From assembly GCA_022495995.1 (NCBI GenBank), contig JAFEMH010000985.1, forward strand, positions 260,001-324,000: a stretch of DNA of 64,000 nt, given 5' to 3'. Position numbers and translations under genes: made by a program. Each line of letters begins with the position of its first letter. The stretch's first letter is position 1. This DNA is from Adenophora triphylla var. japonica. Taxonomy: Eukaryota; Streptophyta; Magnoliopsida; Asterales; Campanulaceae. Positions 29,878 to 42,810 of this stretch are shown one piece after another. Under the pieces are notes generated by a model. It did no database searches. It was not told where the DNA came from and saw nothing but the letters and a program-made list of their open reading frames with translations.

Positions 29878-31960
29878 TGAATGTACGCGCGCCGAAATTT
29901 TTAGAAAATTAATTAGAGTCGCCACGCCGTTTAAAGGAAAACATTGAAAACCTTTTGAAAAGAGAAAATGGGTTCGGGGTCGTTACGTGTTGGGAAGAAC
30001 GTTTGGCGTTCACCCAATACGCCTCGTATACGAGTCTTTCAATTGTTCAACATCCAATTCATTCAAAAGTGTGTGCGATTGTGTGAGACAAAATGTGATA
30101 AAATGCATTTTGATGCTTTGTATTATTGATGAAATGAGAGAATTACATCTTGTAATAACAACATCCAATTATATCAGAAATGATCTAATAAATCATAGAA
30201 GTCGGGGTTTAACACTCAAAAAGGGTACGGATATGATTGATCCATACTCATCTTCTTGAATGACTAAACTAAACATATCAACATCATTCGAAAGCATGGA
30301 TTGAACATGGATATTAAAATATAATCAGAAGCCAAAATAACAGATTGCACATCCACAAGAGAACTGAGATCAATACCATCACTTCAATGAGTGTGGATAT
30401 TGAGGATCCACACTCTACTTGAAGCACTCAATAACATGAATAACCAAGTGCAATATCATGAGAATGGATACAATATTCAGAGACTAAAATAAAACATGTT
30501 CAACCAAGTCCCAAGTCAAGCAGCTCAATACCATTCGGAATCATGGATGGATCCAAAATATAATTAGCATCACTATGATAAATGTATGATCAGAAAATTA
30601 GTACGACTCAAAGCATACTAACTGAGACTATAACAAAGCCAGTATACTCAAGATTCTATACCACCAGCATATTGAACATGAATATGGAGACTGCACTACG
30701 CAATGAAAACGGAGAGAGAGAAAGGTTAGGATTCGTTACCCTTGTAGTCCACACTCTCTATACCACGTCGGTATAGGGAGTCTTCTAATCAGCTCCGGGA
30801 ATCAGATCAGACTAAGTATATTTGCAATGGCAAATACGTGTGAGTCTGTTTTGCTGGAGACAGAGGAGTCTCTGTAGTGAACCTGGCGGTGTAACGCTAA
30901 GAACTGAAAGAGGAGCCGGAGCTGGTAGCGGTGGTGATCGGAATCTGTGAACTAAAAAGGGTTGGAAGCAGAACCGTGGTGGAGCGATGACGATTCCGGA
31001 GTGGCTAGATCGCCATTAGCGATTTAGAGAGAGAGAGTAGTGAGAGAGAGTCGTTTTGAGGTGGAAGAATAAGATAGAACGGTAAAAAGGGGGTGTTACT
31101 CCGGTTGATGAACGGAAGCTTGGCCGGAAATAATGGAGTTTGAGACCTAGTGGACGAGCTCACGATCTGGAACAGGGGAAGACGGGCTTCGATGGATTTG
31201 GGGTAGAGAGAACTGTGAGGGTGCTATTGTTTGAAGGTAAAGAGAGATAGAATCGGTGAGGGAGCCATTTGATTGAGGGAAGCTTGGATCGCTGTTTTGA
31301 GTAGAGGAACAGGGAACGGTGAGGAAGGTCACCGGTGGCGCTGATTTGGATGGAGAAAGAGAGCTTGAGGAAGACGATTTAGGCCGAGCTAGGTGAGGAT
31401 CGCCATTGGCGATTTAGAGAGAGAACTGGAAAGGGCTCTTTGCGGTGAGGAAGATTGAGGAGCGATTGAGGAGGAATTTGGGTTAGGTTTCCGGTGAGGA
31501 AGGTTGCCGGCGAGTGGGTTTTGGGTTAGATGGAAGGGATGATTTTGGTTTGGAGAGAGAGAGAGAGGTTAGATCGCCATTTTAGCGTTTAGAGAGAGAG
31601 AGCTCCATGGGAACCGGTTAGTGAGAGAGAGAGTGTGAGTTCTTTTTTTGTGAGAGAGAATGAAGAGAGCCCGTGCCTCCTCTGTAAAATGAAAATTTGA
31701 TTTTATTTAAAGGTGACTGGTAAAGGCGAAAGAGGCCGTGTGGCTTCATTTGCGGTCACCCAGTTTCTCTAGAAACATGCAAGGTGGCAATTCTGGACCC
31801 TTCTTTCAATGAGGTCCCGCTTGGAATTTTAATTCCTAGCAGGTCCTTCCTTCCTTGGAAAGCTTGGGAAAGTTCCCAAATTGCCCCTGAACTTTAGGAA
31901 AGTCCGGGAAATGCCGGGAAACTTAACCAGGAGGCATTGAGCCAGATTTGGGTACTTACA
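29878..31960 (-). repeat. Element 3 5' LTR (right copy)
   Basis: Matches 18,653-20,741 with roughly 20 scattered small differences by eye. It starts TGAATGTACGC, ends GGGTACTTACA and is followed by GTGCG, the target duplication. Confidence 0.93.
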
Positions 31961-33440
31961 GTGCGGTAGCCCCAAAGTGCAAGGTGCAGCTTCTCGGGCC
32001 AATCTCGTCCTCGGGTGGTCATTTTTCGGATGATCCGTTCGAGGGTTTTGTTTGCTGCTTCCACGGCGCCGTTTGTTTGTGGCCGGTAGGGAGAAGATTT
32101 GTGGCGTGTGATCTTGAATTCAGCCAGCATGCAGCCGAATTCCCTTCGAAGTGTGAACCATTGTCTGATATGACCTCATTTGGGATGCCGTATCGGCAGA
32201 TGATGTTTTCCTTGAGGAAATGCGCGACCTTCTTGGAGGTGAGTACCTTGTAGGACTTGGCTTCGACCCATTTGGTGAAGTAGTCGATGGCTACTAAGAT
32301 GAACTCGTGACCGATTCTTTGTGGCGGAGCAATTTTCCCGATGACGTCAATTCCCCAAGTGGCAAAGGGCCAAGGTGTAGTCATGCAGTAGAGATCGTGG
32401 GGCGGCAGATGATTGAGGTTGGAGAACCGTTGGCACTTGTCGCAGCTTCGGACAAAGTGGATGCACCGCCTCCATGGAGATCCGGTGTAGCCCATCCTGA
32501 GAATGATTTGCATCAGGGCTCTGGCGTTCATGTGGGGACCGCAAGCCCCATTGTGGACTTCGTTCATGAACTTGTCTGCTTCTTCTTGGCTGATGCAACG
32601 TAGAAGTGGCCCGTGGTAGCGTTTCTTGTATAGCATGTCCCCGAGGATGACGAAGTGAGAGGCAAGGCGTTTTAGGGACATGATGCTCTTGGTTTTGACC
32701 CCTTCTGTGTGTGGGTCTCCCTTGTTCATGAAGGTGGCTTCCCCGTTCTTGAGGTATTGGAAGATCTGGTTATACCATGGCTCATTGACGGGCTTAGGTT
32801 CTGGTTCGATCTCACAACAAGAGGCGTGAATTTCCTTTCGTCCGACTTTGAAGGGTTTGATTGCTTTTCCTTCGTGGATTTCCACAAGGGAAGCCAAGGT
32901 GGCTAAGGCATCCGCAAACCTGTTTCGGTCTCTTGGCAAGTAATGGAAGGTGACCTCTTCGAATTGTGTGATGAGGTCCTCCATGCGGTGCATGGTATTT
33001 TTGCAAGCCCGGGTCTATGGTTTTCCACTTGTTGGAGACTTGGTTGATGATCAAGGCCGAGTCCCCATAAACTTTGAGTTTCGGACATTCCTCTCGAGTG
33101 CGGCTTGTAGTCCAAAGCGGCGCGAGCTTCATATTCGGCGGCATTGTTGGTTACCTCGAAATTGAGCTTTATAGCAATTGGGGTGTGCTCGTCCTTGGTA
33201 TCTACCAAGAGCATACCGATGCCGTTTCCCTTTTTGTTGGCTGCTCCATCGAAGAACAGTTTCCATCGATTGTCGCCTTCGACTGCGAAGATTCCCTCGT
33301 CTGGAAATTGTGGTTCGGGCCTCGAGCCTCGTCGATTGGGAAATCGGCCGGTTGTTCGGCCATGGCCCGTCCCTTGATTGACTTTTGGTTTACGTACTTG
33401 ATGTCAAATTCCGCTAGGAAGAAAGACCATTTGGCGAGCC
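31961..33440 (-). pseudogene. Element 2 RNase H and integrase (right of element 3 insertion)
   Basis: Minus-strand RNase H text includes MLLVDTKDEHTPIAIKLNFE and VTNNAAEYEA near 33,214-33,120, ending YLPRDRNRFADALATLASL near 32,930. Integrase follows: zinc-binding H...H...C..C (EVHNGACGPH, then SCDKCQRF), catalytic core WGIDVIGKI, AIDYFTKWVEAKSY, ISDNGSHFEG, and, after a one-base frame change near 32,130, SPYRPQTNGAVEAANKTLER with the third acidic residue. The frame runs into the element 3 LTR at 31,961. Frameshifts also separate RNase H pieces. Confidence 0.85.
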
Positions 33441-34839
33441 TCATTGACAGAGATGGTTTTTCGAAGAGGTACTTACCGGGTCCATTTTGGAAACCAAGTG
33501 TACCGTGTGCGACCGCATGTAGTGCCGTAGTTTCCTGACAACCCATACCAGAGCCGCGCAGTTTTTTCGAGGGCCGAGTAATTGAGTTCGCCGCTTGAAA
33601 CTTTCGACCGACGAAGTAGATGGCGTTTCGACCCGTGACTCCTTCTTTTCTTGACAGAGCATGGCTCCAACTGCGGTGTCGGTCACGATTAGGTATAGCA
33701 ACGGTGGCTTTTCCTCGTGGGGAGGACAGAGAATCGGAGGACTCAAAAGGTATGCTTTTATTTTCTCAAAGGCATCTTGGCATTCTGAGTTCCATTCGAT
33801 GTCGGCGTTCTTCTTCATCGGTTTGAAGATTGGCTCGCACATAGAGGTCAATTGGTTGACGAAGCGGGCGATATATTGCGGGCGGCCCATGAAGCTTTTC
33901 ACCTGCATGCGAGTTTGCGGTGGTCTCATTTCGATGATAGCTTTGATCTTTTGAGGATCTACCTCGATGCCTCTCTCGGTGACCATGTATCCCAAAACCT
34001 TGCCTCGGCTAACCCCAAATGTGCATTTGGCGGGGTTAAGCCTCATTGAGTGTTTTCGGAGGCGATTGAAGAATTTTCTCAGTCCTGCGAGGTATTGTCC
34101 GTCTGATCCCTTTGAGTGAACGATCATGTCATCGACGTACACTTCGATCTCTTTGTGGATCATATCGTGGAAGAGGGCGGCTGCCGCCCGTTGGTAGGTA
34201 GCCCCAGCCGTTCTTTAGTCCGAACGGCATTACCGTGTAGCAAGAGGTTCCCAGTGGGGTTGTGAAAGCCGTTTTTCTTGGTCTTCTTCGGCCATCTTGA
34301 TTTGATTGTAGCCGGCAAAACCGTCCACGAAGGACTTGACTTCAAAATTGCTCAGTAGTGTCTACCAACATGTCGATGTTGGGTAGTGGAAAATCGTCCT
34401 TGGGACTTGCTTTGTTGAGATCTCGGAAGTCCACGCAACAGGCGTACTTTTCCATTGGCCTTGGTGACCGTGACGATATTGGAGAGCGATGTGGGGTACT
34501 CGATCACCCCGATGAAGCCGACGCGGAGCATTTTTTCGATCTCCTCTTTGACTTGTAAAGACCATTCGGCTTGATTCGGCGTAGCTTTGCTTGATGGGCT
34601 TAGCCTCGGGATTTAAGGAAATCCGGTGTTCCACAATGTTAGGATCTAATCCGGCATGTCTCGGTAAGACCAAGCGAACACGTCCACGAACTCTTTGAGC
34701 GGTGCGTCAATGCGTCTTGCTCGTGCCGGTGAAGAAACTTCCGATTTGCGTCTCTTTTGGCTCTTCGGCGGTTCCCAAATTCACTTTGGTTAAAACCTCC
34801 TCGGCAGCTTGGGCCCGGTTTTCTCTCTTTTGACAACAT
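33441..34839 (-). pseudogene. Element 2 reverse transcriptase
   Basis: The minus strand carries LTKVNLGT-like start text near 34,780, DPNIVEHRISLNPEAKPIKQ near 34,640, the catalytic YVDDMIVHSKG at about 34,140, then LNPAKCTFGV, GYMVTERGIEVDPQKIKAI and the thumb/connection region to about 33,600. The YVDD box is intact, but at least three frameshifts split the domain (near 34,670, 34,350 and 34,160). It copied element RNA into DNA in the cytoplasmic particle; this copy is dead. Confidence 0.85.
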
Positions 34840-35139
34840 GCTTAAAGATGTGCTTAATGTATTGTTCGTTTAATGTGTCCGCTTCTTTATCAAGTGAATC
34901 GTTATTAACTTGTTTGTGTGTTAGTTAATTTATCGGTTGTTAAAGATGCAATGAGAGGATACTCGGAAAGATCGAAGCATTCATTAAGAGCATACGGGAA
35001 TACATTATTGGCAATGAGTTCGTAATCTTCGGCGTGAGGCCATCGGATGACTCGAGAGACTCAAATTCAAAGATAATGGACTCGGGATGAGTTTTGACAC
35101 TAGACTCTAGGACTCGAGGGGTCGGACCAAGTTGTTCGA
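34840..35139 (-). other. Intron-like gap between protease and reverse transcriptase (element 2)
   Basis: This AT-richer stretch without domain text separates the protease stop (35,140) from reverse transcriptase and is homologous to 9,501-9,864 in element 1. Ogre elements splice an intron here (established for that lineage). No exact donor or acceptor was fixed. Confidence 0.45.
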
Positions 35140-36695
35140 TCATGTCCTTTTTCTTTGGCAAAAGGTGGGTCCGGAGAAGGTGGCCCAGTTATTGAGTGGC
35201 AATGAGCTTGATAGGAGATGGGGCTTGAAGGGCTTTATGTCACCGTTCCCGATCATTGCTATCACAGAGTTATCAGAAACAAAATCGATTAGATCTGGCA
35301 TCTCGATTTCTTCTTTGAAGAGCAGGTGGAGCAGTGGCTCGTCCCAAGCATCGTCTGCGGAGTCTTTTGCTTTTGTCTTGGGCATTACTAGCTCGAATGC
35401 AGACTCGTCCCGCTTGTTGAGGGCAGGAGTGTTGACAGAGAGTTTTTCGAGTTCTTCCGCCAAAGAGGGAGTTGTCCCGAACCAAAATTCATTGTGAATA
35501 GTGGTGGTTGTGGATCCCGGCAGGGGCGGTGTGTCGAGGAATGCTCTTCGGACAGGATTTGGCTTGAGGCCTCTGAATCTTGCCAAGTTCTGCTGGAGCT
35601 TGTCCATGGTTGTAGGCCAGCTTTGTTTGGCGCTGATCAGCTCTGTTCCCTTTCCTGGATCTTCTTCCAAGTTGCCGGCCTTCTTTGTGAAGTACTTGGT
35701 CATGTCGAAGCTGTAAGGACGAAGATCGGAGATTGCGTGCAAGCCTCTTTTGTTATCTACGGAGCGTTTTCGTGCAGCTCGCTTGTCCTCCGCAATGTGT
35801 TCGGGAGTAGGAGAGTATCCCAGGCCGTGCAGGGTATTCTGTTCTTTGATATTGATGATCTGTTGAGTGCCCTGATGGCGTTTTCCCAAACCGAGCCCCG
35901 GGATGTAGTTCATGTGCTTCATCATTTTCATCGGGGGAGGGATCTTGTCCCAAATCAAAGGCAGGTCTATGTGGCATACTTGGGCCTTTGGGCTTTCGAT
36001 GGTGAATCCTGTTAGCATCATGCCATCATCGTCGGGTTTGATCTCTAAGACCGGGACGCCGTTTGTGTCGGTCCTTTCGTTGACTACGCTATCACCGTAG
36101 ATGATGGTAAGATCTGTTCCTTGGACGAACTTTACGCACTGATGGAGAGTGGATGCCACCCCATTTATCTGGTGTAGCCAAGGGCGTCCCAAAATGGCAG
36201 TGAATGTGATCGGGATGTCGATGACTTGGAAATCCGTTGGGACCATTTGTTTTCCAAACCACAGGTTCAAGGAGGCTATTCCCAAGACTGGGCGGGATGT
36301 TGAGTCGTATGCCTTGATTGCCTGAGTCGAGGGCTTTAGATCAGTTGCTTTGATCCCTAGCAAATCCATCATTTTGGCTGGAAGGACGTTCATGGATGAT
36401 CCCCCATCTACCAAGACCCGTGGGAGACGACGCTTTTCCAGTTGAACTGTTATGTAGAGAGGCTCGTTATGGTCAGCCCCAAATTTTGGAAGGTCGAGCT
36501 CTGTGAAGGTGATGATATTGCTGTAATTGACGTTGCCAATCATCTGAACTGCTTCATCAGGTGTCACCGTGATGGGAACCATAGTCTGGGCCAGGCTTTC
36601 TTCCAACTTGAGCTTGTGCGGGTAAGATGAAGTGAGTAGGGACCAGAGTGAGATGTTATCCTGAGTGCGCTTGAGCTGTGTCAAGACAGGATCTT
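35140..36695 (-). pseudogene. Element 2 protease with G-patch-like segment
   Basis: A single open minus frame of about 515 codons ends with TGA/TAA-type stop at 35,140. The aspartic protease active site is VLVDGGSSMNVLP (about 36,370-36,415), with DGG in place of DSG/DTG as in Tat proteases; a second core segment is ILGRPWLH near 36,180. About 35,815-35,910 encodes YIPGLGLGKRHQG, a glycine-patch-like segment found after protease in this lineage. The frame is open leftward and also rightward up to the element 4 insertion, so it has no start codon of its own. It is the best preserved domain of element 2. Confidence 0.88.
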
Positions 36696-39355
36696 TGTAA
36701 CAACCCCAACCCTAGGCATTTATTTTTAATATTATATTAGATGCTTCTAATATTTATATTTATTTTATGTGTTCCATTATGTCTTTAAATTCTTAATTTA
36801 AGATAAATTGGGTGAGAAGTAAGATTTGAATCTTTGGAGAATTTATTGGTCATTAAATTAAAGAAATTTGGGGAAATAATAAAATTGGAAATTTATTAAA
36901 TAGATAAATATTGGAGGAGGTTAAATGAGTGAGTAGGATGAATTATTGGGTAAAGGAATTAAGTTTAAAATTAAAATATTGTGCAAGCCTTGATTCTAGG
37001 TTGATGGGGGGCCAAAAGTGCCTTGCTCCTTCTCTTAGTTGACATGTGCCCTCCCCCAATCACCCTCCATATCCGGCCCCCCCCTCCATCATCCTCCTCT
37101 TACTCCCTTTTCCCCTTCTCCTTCATTCACTACACTTCTCCTTCTTCCCTAGAGGAACTCTTTGAATCCTCCATTGAAGCTCCCACTCTCCAAGCTTTGA
37201 AGTCAAGACTTTCTTCATCCAAAATCAAGTCTAGGAGCACCTTTGGAGTTGGATCGCCTAGAGAAAGTCATCAAGTTAGGAAGATCAATCTTTCCTTATA
37301 AAATCCAAAAGTGAGTTATTATGACTTTCTTTCTTGTATGCTCATGAATGTTTGATATTGTGATTGATTTTTATAATGGTTGTTTAAGGCTTTAGAAACC
37401 TTCTTGGAAGTTGAAGAATGTATTTAAGAAATGGGTGGAGTTAAACTAGGAAATTTAGTTTTAAATGAGGTAAGGGGTTGAATGGGAGCTTGGTTTGTTT
37501 TATAGAAAAATTATGATTTATGGATGTTGAATTGATCTAGGTTTAAGACATGGTTTCATGGAGTTAAATGGGTAGATTGAAGTTAACAAAGTTGGAAATG
37601 TCCCTTTTTACTTATAACTTAGAATGATTTTGGTTGGATCCTTGGGATTTTTGAGGAATGGTTGTTGTTGCTGCAGTTTTACAAATTCGGGGGTGAGGAC
37701 GAGTCGTCCCTTGGACAAAGGGAAGTCGTGACCTATAGGGGACGCCGAGGTTCGGTGGGGGTAATTTGGGGACGAGTCGTGCCACGGGGACGAGTCGTCC
37801 CCTGGTCAGATTCTCTCACCTCAACTTTATAGCTATTCAAACCTAACCAAACTGGAACCAAAATGAAATCTCTTTAACCTAGATTAAAGTAGAATACTTT
37901 GGCTACATAAGGACATCTTAAGTGATCAAAATGGAATTGTGGAAGTAGTTTAAACATTGTTCCGAAAATGGTTGAGAGGCTTGATTTGTGACTTCACCAA
38001 AATAGTTCCAACTTGGGAAATAGATCTTGAACTTTCATTTAGGTTATTCGATGTTATATAAGAAATATGAAGGAATGGTTATGATACATAGTGGCCTTAT
38101 TTACCCCATATCTTTGGTGAGTAGTTTGCATTAGTGTAGAATCTATAGGTTTCACCATTAAGCTACTTGGTAATTGAACTTGAACCTTCATAGGGGCCTT
38201 GTACCCTTGTATATGGAAATTGTAGGGTAGGTTAATGATACCTCGTGCCCTTACTTAGTGTTACCTATATACATTGTTGTTGATGTTGTTTAGTGTGCTC
38301 ATAAACTGTGGCACTTTGATATTGATTGGGCATGAGTATGTACTACCATGTGGCTATTGTTATCCCCTTTGTGGATTTATATTGCTATCTTTATGATATT
38401 CTATCGTGGTATGTATCCCTACTTTGGATCATACAATGTTTGGTTAAGCAAGTATGTTATTACTGTGCTTAGTTATGTAAATCCAAATTTGGTATTGATT
38501 TATTTGTTTGTTGGGCAATGTTATGGATTTATAATGGCACCGAGCCGAGTTCATTATAATTCATACATTGCCGAGTTTGTCCCCCTTGCGTGGGATTTGT
38601 GGGCTAGCATCTCCTTTTGAGGTAGATGGTCTAGTTTTCACCGGGGATAGGACTGTGTGTCCGAGTCCCCAGTGCCGTTATTGTTCATGGTTCCGGAATC
38701 GCTTCATCAAGCTGTTCTGTCTTTGCTCGGATGTGTATATCCTTTTGGAGATAAAACCTTGGCTCGGTATCCTTCTAAGTGTTACTTTATCGTACCTATG
38801 TGTTGTGATATATTCATGCCGAAATGGTCGTTGTTTCCAACCGGTATGGGACGGTTGGCGGCGAGGAGCCTCTTGGGTTATATGGATATGTCTTTTGATG
38901 TGTTGCATCTTATATGGCATATTGCTTTGCATGCATAATAGCTCATTGAGATTTATTCTCACCCCTCTCCCTTTCTTGTTTTAGATTCCGAGACAGTGGA
39001 CCGACCAAGTAAGGGCGGAAAGAAGTTAGGACTTGGTATTTTGGGAATTGTCGGGTTGTATATAAATTGGTGTAGAAAGTGTATTTTTGTAAAATTCACT
39101 TATGGAGTTTGTATTTATAAATCTTAATTTTATGTTATAACTGTTGTCTTTTTGTAATTAAAACAATTTCTTAATTTTAAAGTTAGTCAACTCTTTCTCC
39201 TTCGTGGAAAAGTATAAAAGTATTTTGAAAGGATAATAACAAGAGTATGTATGTTTGAAAGTTGAATAAAAGTTTTTAAAAGTTTAGGATGTTTGGGTTA
39301 GTTGAGGACGCTCCAGCTCGGAACACGTGTAGGTTTCCGGGTCGGGGTCCTCACG
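36696..39355 (+). repeat. Element 4 5' LTR
   Basis: Starts TGTAACAACCCC and ends TCCTCACG (the right copy ends CACA). It contains three palindromes of type GGGACGA-G-TCGTCCC near 37,696, 37,769 and 37,788, a pyrimidine-rich stretch (37,025-37,160) with a short open frame, and a hairpin CCAACCG-GTATGGGA-CGGTTGG at 38,837-38,858. Confidence 0.93.
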
Positions 39356-39356
39356 G

Positions 39357-39372
39357 TTAATATCGAGCTCGG
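39357..39372 (+). other. Degenerate tRNA-Met-type primer site of element 4
   Basis: TTAATATCGAGCTCGG aligns to the usual TTGGTATCAGAGC with two G-to-A changes and one missing A. Placement 1-2 bp after the LTR fits. Confidence is limited by the mismatches. Confidence 0.45.
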
Positions 39373-42300
39373 TTAGAATTCTCGGGGTAGAGTCTAGGCG
39401 AGTGAGAGTGTGTGGTAACTTACGTCGAGAGTATTATGCAGGAATTTGTTCAAAGACAGAAAATAATGTTGTCCAACCAAGGAATCAAGGAAAGGTGAGT
39501 TTTGGAAAGATAGATTTCCCCACCACCAATTGAGGTATTTTACCTGTCTCAGGAATTAGGGTTCATACTTTTATAAATCCTCGTGCATTCGTTCTCATGT
39601 GGCATTACATTTCATCTTTATGTGCATAATTGGCCTAAAAGTTGTTTTATGTCTTTGGAGGTTCTACCCCTATGGGGCCGTGCCTCGAATCATCCTTAAT
39701 TATCTTGGTAGTTGTGATTTAGTGGGCATGTGTTGCCGGTGGATTTGGTCGAGTACCAATCCATGAATCATCGTTATATTAATCCGAATTAATTGAGTAG
39801 TTGTTGTGTTTGAGGAGGACTGTCGCAAGAAGCGAGTCTCCTTATCTATGTTTGATTTACCTCCGTGTGTGATTGAGGCGGGTAAATTATAAATTGATGT
39901 TATGTCATATATGCGTAAATGTCGAAAGTATGGCCTAAGGAATGTGAAGGTTATTTGGATTGTGTGTTATAATTGATTTAGAAGAACCTTGAATTATCTC
40001 GTATACCGATAGTGAATGAATTGGTAAACTCTTAGTTGAGGTTAGGTATATGACCTAATTAGGAGTGGTTTATAGTAGTATGACATGCGTGAGTATTTAT
40101 ACATTGGTGTCTCGTGGTAGAGACTAGGTATATGAGACTAGTATTGGAAGTGATAGTCTAAGTGAGATTATATGAGTTATAGAATGTCGCGAGTACAAGA
40201 TCTTATAGAACTAGTATAACCTTGCCTTAGGTGTTATTAGTGGACTAAGTGGTGTTTTCTATGTGAGTTTCAAAAATGGGTTTTCATCAGGTATCATACC
40301 AGGACATTGAAGCTTTGAGTTGATATAAGGTACTATTTTAGTATTCGGATTCCTAGATAGAGGACACTAATTGGGATGATGGACTTGATGATTCATCTTG
40401 GGAAGGTATTTGATAAAGAAGATAATTAGCTTAGCGACACTCCGTAGGGATGAATTAGTACTATATTGAGGAAAGATGATACTTGGTGGTTAATTATAAG
40501 GTTATAGAGATCTCAAATTGGTAACTGTAAGCAATAAGTATTCGTTATCACTTGTTGATAATTTGCATAACTGATTTAGAAATTTGTAGGATACTCAATG
40601 GTTATTAGTTAAATTTTTCGGAGTGTTACAATTACAGTAAATATTTGCTTTAAGGATATACTTAGGACAACATTTATATCTAGTATGACCGTTTGGATTT
40701 GTGGATTGTGTATTAATTATGGAAAGGTAAATAGGGTAAATATGAAGAAGTATAATAGAAGTAGTTATTGGTGATTTATAGGATCAACTTCAGGAATTGA
40801 TAATATATGTATGTGGTTATTTTGAAAGACGATTAGCATTAAATGAGAAAGGAAAGTGAGGATGAATCTTATGGGAAGAAAGGATACTTTAGGATGATTA
40901 TACCCTATAGGTCGATTTAGTTGCGTAACTCATTTGAGGGATTAGTGTGATGTTTGGGAGATATTGGCGTTATACGGACTTTGAGTTTTGATGGTTATCA
41001 GGAAGTACGCTAGTTACAGTACTGTTAAGATGTAATCGCAATTTGAGGATGATTTACCTAGTTTATAATCTTAATGATTGTTTTAGTGTTATTTATTGGG
41101 ATAGTCATGGTATGGCAAGATTTTGCTTTCTTATAAAGAATTTAACTAAGTATAAATATGATGAGTGGTGGCTATACTATAAATAGAGGTCGAACAAGAA
41201 TATTATGTTAAAAATTGTTTTAAATATGTTTTAGAACTTGAGATTTTATATTGGACCTCTGTGTGAGTATTTGTGCCCTTCGGGGATAGTGTGATTTAAT
41301 AAAGCCAATGAACCGTTTTTGTGTGCATTTAAAAATCCGTGAGTAATTTAATTATCTACCCTTTGGTATGGGACGGTTGTAGATAATTAGATCGCTCGAG
41401 TTATTTTGTTAACGTAGCAAAAATTTTAAAGATTTCTTAAAGATTTTGAGTGGGTTAGTTAATTAAAACTGGTATGGGACAGTTTTAAATAAGTAAACCA
41501 TTCGGGTCTCTTTGGATCTCTTTTATATTATCATTTGAAATTTCTGAAAAGTGTTGTAAATTTTCGAAAGACATGTTACTTTAAAGTTATAGTTCGTACA
41601 GAAGCTAGTAGAAAGGCAACCTAGTTTTCCCTATAATGATTAATTGTGTTCAAGTTTGGTCCGAGAAAAAATTGTTAAATTGTGGAGTTGTTAATGTGGA
41701 AGTCGCGGTAGACCTGGTTTTTGTATTGGAGTTGGGTCGGCTCCGTTGTGGGCGGCCAACCTTTTGAGTTGAATAATTATCTGTCACTTGGACACGAACA
41801 TAATTGGAACTTTGAATAGTGATAATAGAATATTGATGTTAAAAGATTTATTAAAATATTTAGAGTTCTAGATTGAACTTGAGAGTAATGGCAAGATGAA
41901 TTTTGTGATTTGGTTATCTTGGAAGTAAAGAGGAGTATGTTGTTTTGTTTATAGGAAGTTGATTGTATTTCTATTCTTTATATATAGTTTGATGAGATAT
42001 TGATTGATAGAGTCCTCATTTATGTTAGGGGATCGTTTAGTTGTATATACCCCATAGTATTAAATGAATTAGATAGACATCATTTGGGAAGGCCCTTTTG
42101 GGAAGGTAGGTATACTACTAAGCTTAACCTTGTAGAAAGTTGAGGAATCATTACTTGTTGTTGATGAAATGCTACGGGCATGAACAATGGATGTTAATAG
42201 TCAATAGTACGTATGGTTACCAAGGGTTGAGTGCGTATAATAGTAGTTGTCATTCTAACATTTAGATAAAACCGTATGAGGCATAGTTTGGGAAGAAAAC

Positions 42301-42798
42301 ATCGATCTCTAATTTGTTGGGGTGAAATTGGAGAGGCAAGACCTAAGGTAAATTGGCGCCAAAGTTCGTTAATCCATGTGAAGCTTTAGAAAAGGTTAGT
42401 GATTTGACTTATAGACCGACTTAGAACAGCTTATAGAGTATTCGAAGTTTTAAATGTAATATCGTAAGGTATTGGGTGACATAAGTTGTAGTACTTTTAT
42501 TTATCTATATTTCTTTAAGGTCGTAAAAATTCGGGTTAGTGATGACTGTATGGTATTCTCGGAATATTAAGTTGTAATGTCGCATTTTTAATGAAATTAG
42601 AATCTTGGAAAGAATCCTAGCATGGATGAGATTAATTGAGAATTGAAGTCTTAGAGTATTCGAGTTGTGAAAATGTATAGTAGAATCTTGCCCTTGAAAA
42701 GTCTAATTGAAAATATTAAGTTAGAATGTGTGAAAGGTAACCTCTGCTATTTGACCCTTAGGGTAAGCGACAGTCAAATTCGGGACGAATTTTCTTTA
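39373..42798. other. Element 4 internal region, no coding capacity
   Basis: About 3.4 kb of AT-rich sequence with stop codons in all frames and no recognisable gag or pol. It includes two hairpins whose loops carry the same GTATGGGAC motif as the LTR hairpin (41,349-41,389 and 41,463-41,488). Only the last codons before the polypurine tract (reading DSQIRDEFSLRG) recall the tail of a chromovirus internal region. Confidence 0.8.
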
Positions 42799-42810
42799 AG
42801 GGGGAGTGAG

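Larger units (their letters stand above)
18653..31960 (-). mobile_element. Tat/Ogre-like non-autonomous LTR element 3, nested in element 2 integrase
   Basis: The LTRs (18,653-20,741 and 29,878-31,960, about 2.09 kb) look about 99 percent identical by eye. The target duplication is a perfect GTGCG. The minus strand is the sense strand: intact tRNA-Arg primer site at 29,859-29,876, leader, pre-gag segment, gag-like frame 26,251-27,234, long non-coding 3' part with a 50-bp satellite, polypurine tract at 20,742. No protease, reverse transcriptase or integrase is present, so it would depend on enzymes from a related element. It is young compared with its host. Confidence 0.93.

Noticed and set aside
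33074..33538. Plus-strand frames opposite RNase H and reverse transcriptase
   Set aside because: They are shadows of conserved minus-strand pol domains, with no homology of their own.
31961..36695. Endogenous plant pararetrovirus
   Set aside because: Protease-RT-RNase H is followed by an HHCC integrase with D,D,E residues and the element has LTRs, a tRNA-Arg primer site and target duplications. It is a Ty3/gypsy retrotransposon.
37023..37301. Short serine/proline-rich open frame in element 4 LTRs (also 43,044-43,412)
   Set aside because: Its N-terminal part differs between LTR copies by frameshifts, it lies in a pyrimidine-rich transcribed LTR region, and it has no homology. It is treated as leader sequence.
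38348..38984. Hydrophobic open frames in the LTR (also 44,460-45,086)
   Set aside because: Overlapping frames on both strands in an AT-rich LTR. The two nearly identical LTRs break the frames at different places.
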